A stretch of 16,094 nucleotides of DNA, from assembly GCA_963548155.1 (NCBI GenBank), contig CAUUTP010000045.1, positions 1-16,094 of the forward strand. Direction: 5' to 3'. Source of the stretch: Eikenella sp963548155 (GTDB taxonomy: Bacteria; Pseudomonadota; Gammaproteobacteria; Burkholderiales; Neisseriaceae). The stretch's first letter is position 1; each line of letters opens with the position of its first letter. The translations under genes and the position numbers were made by a program. The notes below the pieces were generated by a model. It searched no databases. It was not told the DNA's origin and was given only the letters and a program-made list of their open reading frames with translations. This document shows, piece by piece, positions 13,767 through 16,094 of this stretch.

Positions 13767-14544
13767 CTGTTTCTTTTTCTGCTTCCTGTTGTTCTTTCTG
13801 CTTGCGGTCGCGCTGCCAAAACCACATCACATAGCCCGACAAGCTGTAGGCCAGAAACAGCAGGAACAGCACCAATGAAGGCTCCCAAGTAATCACCAAA
13901 AAGCCGATCACGGCCAAGAGCAGTCCGAAAAACGGTACCTTGCGCCGCACGTTGATTTCCTTAAAGCTCCAAAACCGCACCTGCGCTACCATCGAAAGCC
14001 CGGCAAACAGTGTGATGATCAAGCACCACCAACGCGCCAGCGGCAGGCCGCCCAGGTTGTGATCCATCCACACCAGCCCGATTACCAAAGCGGCTGCTGT
14101 CGGGCTCGGGATGCCGATAAACCAGCGTTTGTCCACCTTGCCGATTAAAGTGTTGAACAAGGCCAGGCGCAAAGCTGCGCAGGCGCAATAGATAAAAGCC
14201 ACCGAATAGCCGATGCGTCCGAACTCGAAAAGCTGCCACTTGTAGGCAATCAGCGCGGGCGCCACGCCGAAGCTCACCATGTCGGCCAGGCTGTCGAGCT
14301 GTTCGCCAAACGCGCTCTGGCTGTTGGTCCAGCGTGCCACGCGGCCGTCCATGCCGTCGAGCAGCATCGACACAAACACCGCCACCGCTGCCGTCTCGTA
14401 GTGGCCGTGCATGGATTGGGTGATGGCGAAAAATGCGCAAAACAAGGCCGTCAGCGTGAACGAATTGGGCAGAAGGTAGATGCTGTTTTGGCGGAAGGCT
14501 TCGAGGCGGCTGGCGGGCTGTTCGGGGGAGAGTGGCTGAGTCAT
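13756..14544 (-). CDS. pssA: CDP-diacylglycerol-serine O-phosphatidyltransferase
   Basis: A 262-residue integral membrane enzyme making phosphatidylserine from CDP-diacylglycerol and serine, the precursor of phosphatidylethanolamine. The CDP-alcohol phosphotransferase motif is complete: D63xxD66-G67xxA70-R71, G80, D84, D88 in DGMDGRVARWTNSQSAFGEQLDSLAD-type spacing. About seven to eight hydrophobic helices follow. It is of the membrane-bound type II (Bacillus-like) form, not the peripheral PLD-type enzyme of E. coli. The last residues are a Lys/Glu/Gln-rich tail ending in Ala-Thr encoded by a DUS. The ATG at 14544 follows another DUS whose CAGGT lies about 10 bases upstream and may act as a weak ribosome site. 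It is divergent from lpdA. Confidence 0.95.
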   Translation of the reverse strand: MTQPLSPEQPASRLEAFRQNSIYLLPNSFTLTALFCAFFAITQSMHGHYETAAVAVFVSMLLDGMDGRVARWTNSQSAFGEQLDSLADMVSFGVAPALIAYKWQLFEFGRIGYSVAFIYCACAALRLALFNTLIGKVDKRWFIGIPSPTAAALVIGLVWMDHNLGGLPLARWWCLIITLFAGLSMVAQVRFWSFKEINVRRKVPFFGLLLAVIGFLVITWEPSLVLFLLFLAYSLSGYVMWFWQRDRKQKEQQEAEKETEAT

Positions 14545-14547
14545 TTG

Positions 14548-14559
14548 AGGCTACCTGAA
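14548..14559 (+). repeat. DUS in the pssA leader
   Basis: Exact 12-mer 4 bases upstream of the pssA ATG. Read on the mRNA strand it contains CAGGT, the only purine-rich stretch near a ribosome-site position. Confidence 0.9.
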
Positions 14560-14579
14560 AACTGGATAATCAGAAGCCT

Positions 14580-14585
14580 ATTATA
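14580..14585 (-). promoter_or_regulatory. -10 box of pssA
   Basis: Perfect TATAAT in GGTATATAATAGG on the minus strand, 35 bp before the pssA ATG. No convincing -35 is seen at 16-18 bp. Confidence 0.5.
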
Positions 14586-14662
14586 TACCTATCCCGACAT
14601 CGTTGCGCCTGCAGCAGCAAAACCCGTGTTGATAAAGCTGCGGGGAAGGCAAAGAAGTGCGT

Positions 14663-14668
14663 TATAAT
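14663..14668 (+). promoter_or_regulatory. -10 box of lpdA
   Basis: Perfect TATAAT in GCGTTATAATTCG, about 116 bp before the lpdA ATG. A TTGATA at 14629-14634 lies 28 bp upstream, too far for a normal spacer. The promoter would give an mRNA leader of about 110 nt. Confidence 0.5.
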
Positions 14669-14695
14669 TCGCCCCGTCGAGCAATTAATCGGGCT

Positions 14696-14733
14696 GAATG
14701 CCAAAAACTTGGCCGCATGGCGGCATTCCATTT
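14696..14733 (+). promoter_or_regulatory. Structured leader or attenuator-like hairpin before lpdA
   Basis: GAATGCC (14696-14702) can pair with GGCATTC (14722-14728). Alternatively GCCGC (14712-14716) pairs with GCGGC (14720-14724); the two foldings exclude each other. A short run CATTTTT follows. The layout resembles a terminator or attenuator between the -10 box and the gene, but no leader peptide or known riboswitch is recognised. Confidence 0.35.
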
Positions 14734-14745
14734 TTCAGGTAGCCC
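14734..14745 (-). repeat. Variant DUS in the lpdA leader
   Basis: Complement reads GGGCTACCTGAA, one mismatch at the first base. It lies directly after the T-run of the leader hairpin. Confidence 0.7.
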
Positions 14746-14784
14746 TTTGTTAATTAGTCTAATACTCAAGAAAGGCACAACACA

Positions 14785-16094
14785 ATGAGCTTAATCGAAT
14801 TGAAAGTACCCGACATCGGCGGGCACGAAAATGTAGACATCATCGCCGTGGAAATCAAAGCAGGCGATACCATCGCTATCGACGACACCCTGATTACGCT
14901 GGAAACCGACAAAGCCACTATGGATGTGCCGGCCGAAGCCGCAGGCGTGGTGAAAGAAGTGAAAGTGAAAGTGGGCGACAAAATTTCCGAAGGCGGCGTG
15001 ATTGCCGTGATCGAAGCCGCCGGTGCGGCTGCCGCCACCGAAGCACCGAAAGCTGCCGCCGCTCCGGCGCCGGAAGCCCCTAAAGCCGCTGCGCCCGCAC
15101 CGCAGGCGGCACAGTTTGCCGGTTCTGCCGATGCCGAATACGACGTGGTGGTATTGGGCGGCGGCCCCGGCGGTTATTCCGCCGCATTTGCCGCAGCCGA
15201 CGAAGGCTTGAAAACCGCCATCATCGAGCAATACAGCACCTTGGGCGGCGTGTGCCTGAACGTGGGCTGCATCCCGTCTAAAGCGCTGCTGCACAATGCT
15301 GCCGTGATTGATGAAGTGAAACACTTGGTGAAAAACGGCATCAAATTCGGCGAACCCGAAATCAATGTAGACGAGTTGCGCGGTTATAAAGAAAAAGTCA
15401 TCGCCAAACTCACCGGCGGCTTGGCGGGTATGGCCAAAGCCCGCAAAGTGGACGTTATTCAAGGTAACGGCCAATTCGTGGGTGCGAACCATATCGAAGT
15501 GTCGCTCACCGAATCCACCCAATACGAGCAAGCCACCGAAACCGGCGCGAAAAAAACCGTTGCCTTCAAAAACTGTATCATCGCCGTGGGCAGCCGCGTA
15601 GTGAAACTGCCCTTCATTCCTGAAGACCCACGCATTGTGGACAGCACCGGCGCGTTGGAGCTGCGTCAAAACGGCGGCAAGCTGCCGGAAAAAATGTTGG
15701 TTATCGGCGGCGGCATCATCGGCCTGGAAATGGGCACCGTGTACAGCACACTGGGCGCACGCCTGGATGTAGTCGAAATGATGGACGGCCTGATGCAGGG
15801 CGCCGACCGCGACTTGGTGAAAGTGTGGGAAAAAATGAACGCCCACCGCTTCGACAACATCATGACCAACACCAAAACCGTGGCCGTGGAAGCCAAGCCC
15901 GACGGCATCTATGTAACCTTTGAAGGCGAAAAAGCGCCGAAAGAGCCGCAACGCTACGACTTGGTGCTGGTGGCTGCCGGCCGCGCGCCAAACGGCAAAC
16001 TCTGCTCGGCTGAAAAAGCCGGCGTGGCCGTTACCGAACGCGGCTTCATCGAAGTGGACAAACAAATGCGCACCAACGTGCCGCACATCTACGC
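14785..16094 (+). CDS. lpdA: Dihydrolipoyl dehydrogenase with N-terminal lipoyl domain (P64K type), 3' truncated by window
   Basis: 436 codons are visible with no stop before the edge. Residues 1-78 are a biotinyl/lipoyl domain with the lipoyl-lysine K43 in ETDKATM. An Ala/Pro/Lys-rich hinge runs over about 80-113. Then comes the FAD-dependent disulfide oxidoreductase: VVVLGGGPGG FAD motif (121-130), redox pair C157 and C162 in GGVCLNVGCIPSK, and the NAD-binding VIGGGIIGLEMG (306-317). It reoxidises lipoyl groups in the pyruvate and 2-oxoglutarate dehydrogenase complexes. The domain fusion is that of the meningococcal P64K antigen. The ATG at 14785 follows AAAGG with a 9-base gap. The dimerisation domain, with the His-Glu pair, lies outside the window. 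It is the only plus-strand gene and has no aceF immediately upstream. Confidence 0.95.
   Translation, partial: MSLIELKVPDIGGHENVDIIAVEIKAGDTIAIDDTLITLETDKATMDVPAEAAGVVKEVKVKVGDKISEGGVIAVIEAAGAAAATEAPKAAAAPAPEAPKAAAPAPQAAQFAGSADAEYDVVVLGGGPGGYSAAFAAADEGLKTAIIEQYSTLGGVCLNVGCIPSKALLHNAAVIDEVKHLVKNGIKFGEPEINVDELRGYKEKVIAKLTGGLAGMAKARKVDVIQGNGQFVGANHIEVSLTESTQYEQATETGAKKTVAFKNCIIAVGSRVVKLPFIPEDPRIVDSTGALELRQNGGKLPEKMLVIGGGIIGLEMGTVYSTLGARLDVVEMMDGLMQGADRDLVKVWEKMNAHRFDNIMTNTKTVAVEAKPDGIYVTFEGEKAPKEPQRYDLVLVAAGRAPNGKLCSAEKAGVAVTERGFIEVDKQMRTNVPHIY

Noticed and set aside
14791..16086. 431-codon open frame on the minus strand
   Set aside because: It is antisense to lpdA, whose plus-strand frame shows complete lipoyl, FAD and redox motifs. 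The antisense product is His/Phe/Gly-rich with no family features.

Overview
The window reads as a chromosomal segment of an Eikenella species (Neisseriaceae, Betaproteobacteria). The strongest clue is the 12-mer AGGCTACCTGAA or its complement. I count 21 exact copies by eye and five more that differ only at the first base, and it matches the DNA uptake sequence dialect described for Eikenella corrodens (AG-eikDUS). The gene content agrees: a lipoyl-fused dihydrolipoamide dehydrogenase of the meningococcal P64K type, a PilW lipoprotein beside RodZ and IspG, and a Correia-type miniature element. Every coding gene lies on the minus strand except the last one, a partial gene that runs off the right edge.

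Layout, left to right. 138-1556 is a FadL/OmpP1-type outer-membrane porin. 1557-2006 has no protein gene but holds a DUS pair, a 106-bp Correia-like element and two terminator hairpins. 2007-2083 is initiator tRNA-fMet with a near-consensus sigma-70 promoter. 2204-2345 is a DUS-anchored repeat, followed by the overlapping pair rnhB and lpxB. 4162-4302 holds a second copy of that repeat and the pyrE terminator. pyrE follows, then a base-composition oddity (about 5014-5320) with a doubtful small ORF, then typA/bipA and an unrecognised 131-aa gene. 7828-7971 has a decayed Correia-like fragment, a DUS pair and the ispG terminator. Next is a tight minus-strand series rlmN-pilW-rodZ-ispG with ndk upstream of it. 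A TauE/SafE-family permease and pssA follow, and lpdA is transcribed divergently from pssA.

Functional themes are housekeeping and envelope biology: lipid A (lpxB), phospholipid (pssA), isoprenoid (ispG), cell shape (rodZ), type IV pilus (pilW), pyrimidine and nucleotide metabolism (pyrE, ndk), translation and RNA (tRNA-fMet, rlmN, typA), RNA/DNA hybrid repair (rnhB) and central carbon (lpdA). rlmN-pilW-rodZ-ispG has gaps or overlaps of only a few bases and looks like one operon. lpxB-rnhB is translationally overlapped.

I found no novel multigene defence or biosynthetic system. The unusual material is in the intergenic DNA: DUS elements acting as terminators or even supplying a stop codon, a DUS-linked dispersed repeat family, Correia-like elements, a possible short RNA between two terminators, and an apparent foreign remnant between pyrE and typA. 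All calls are by reading; no database or folding program was used.
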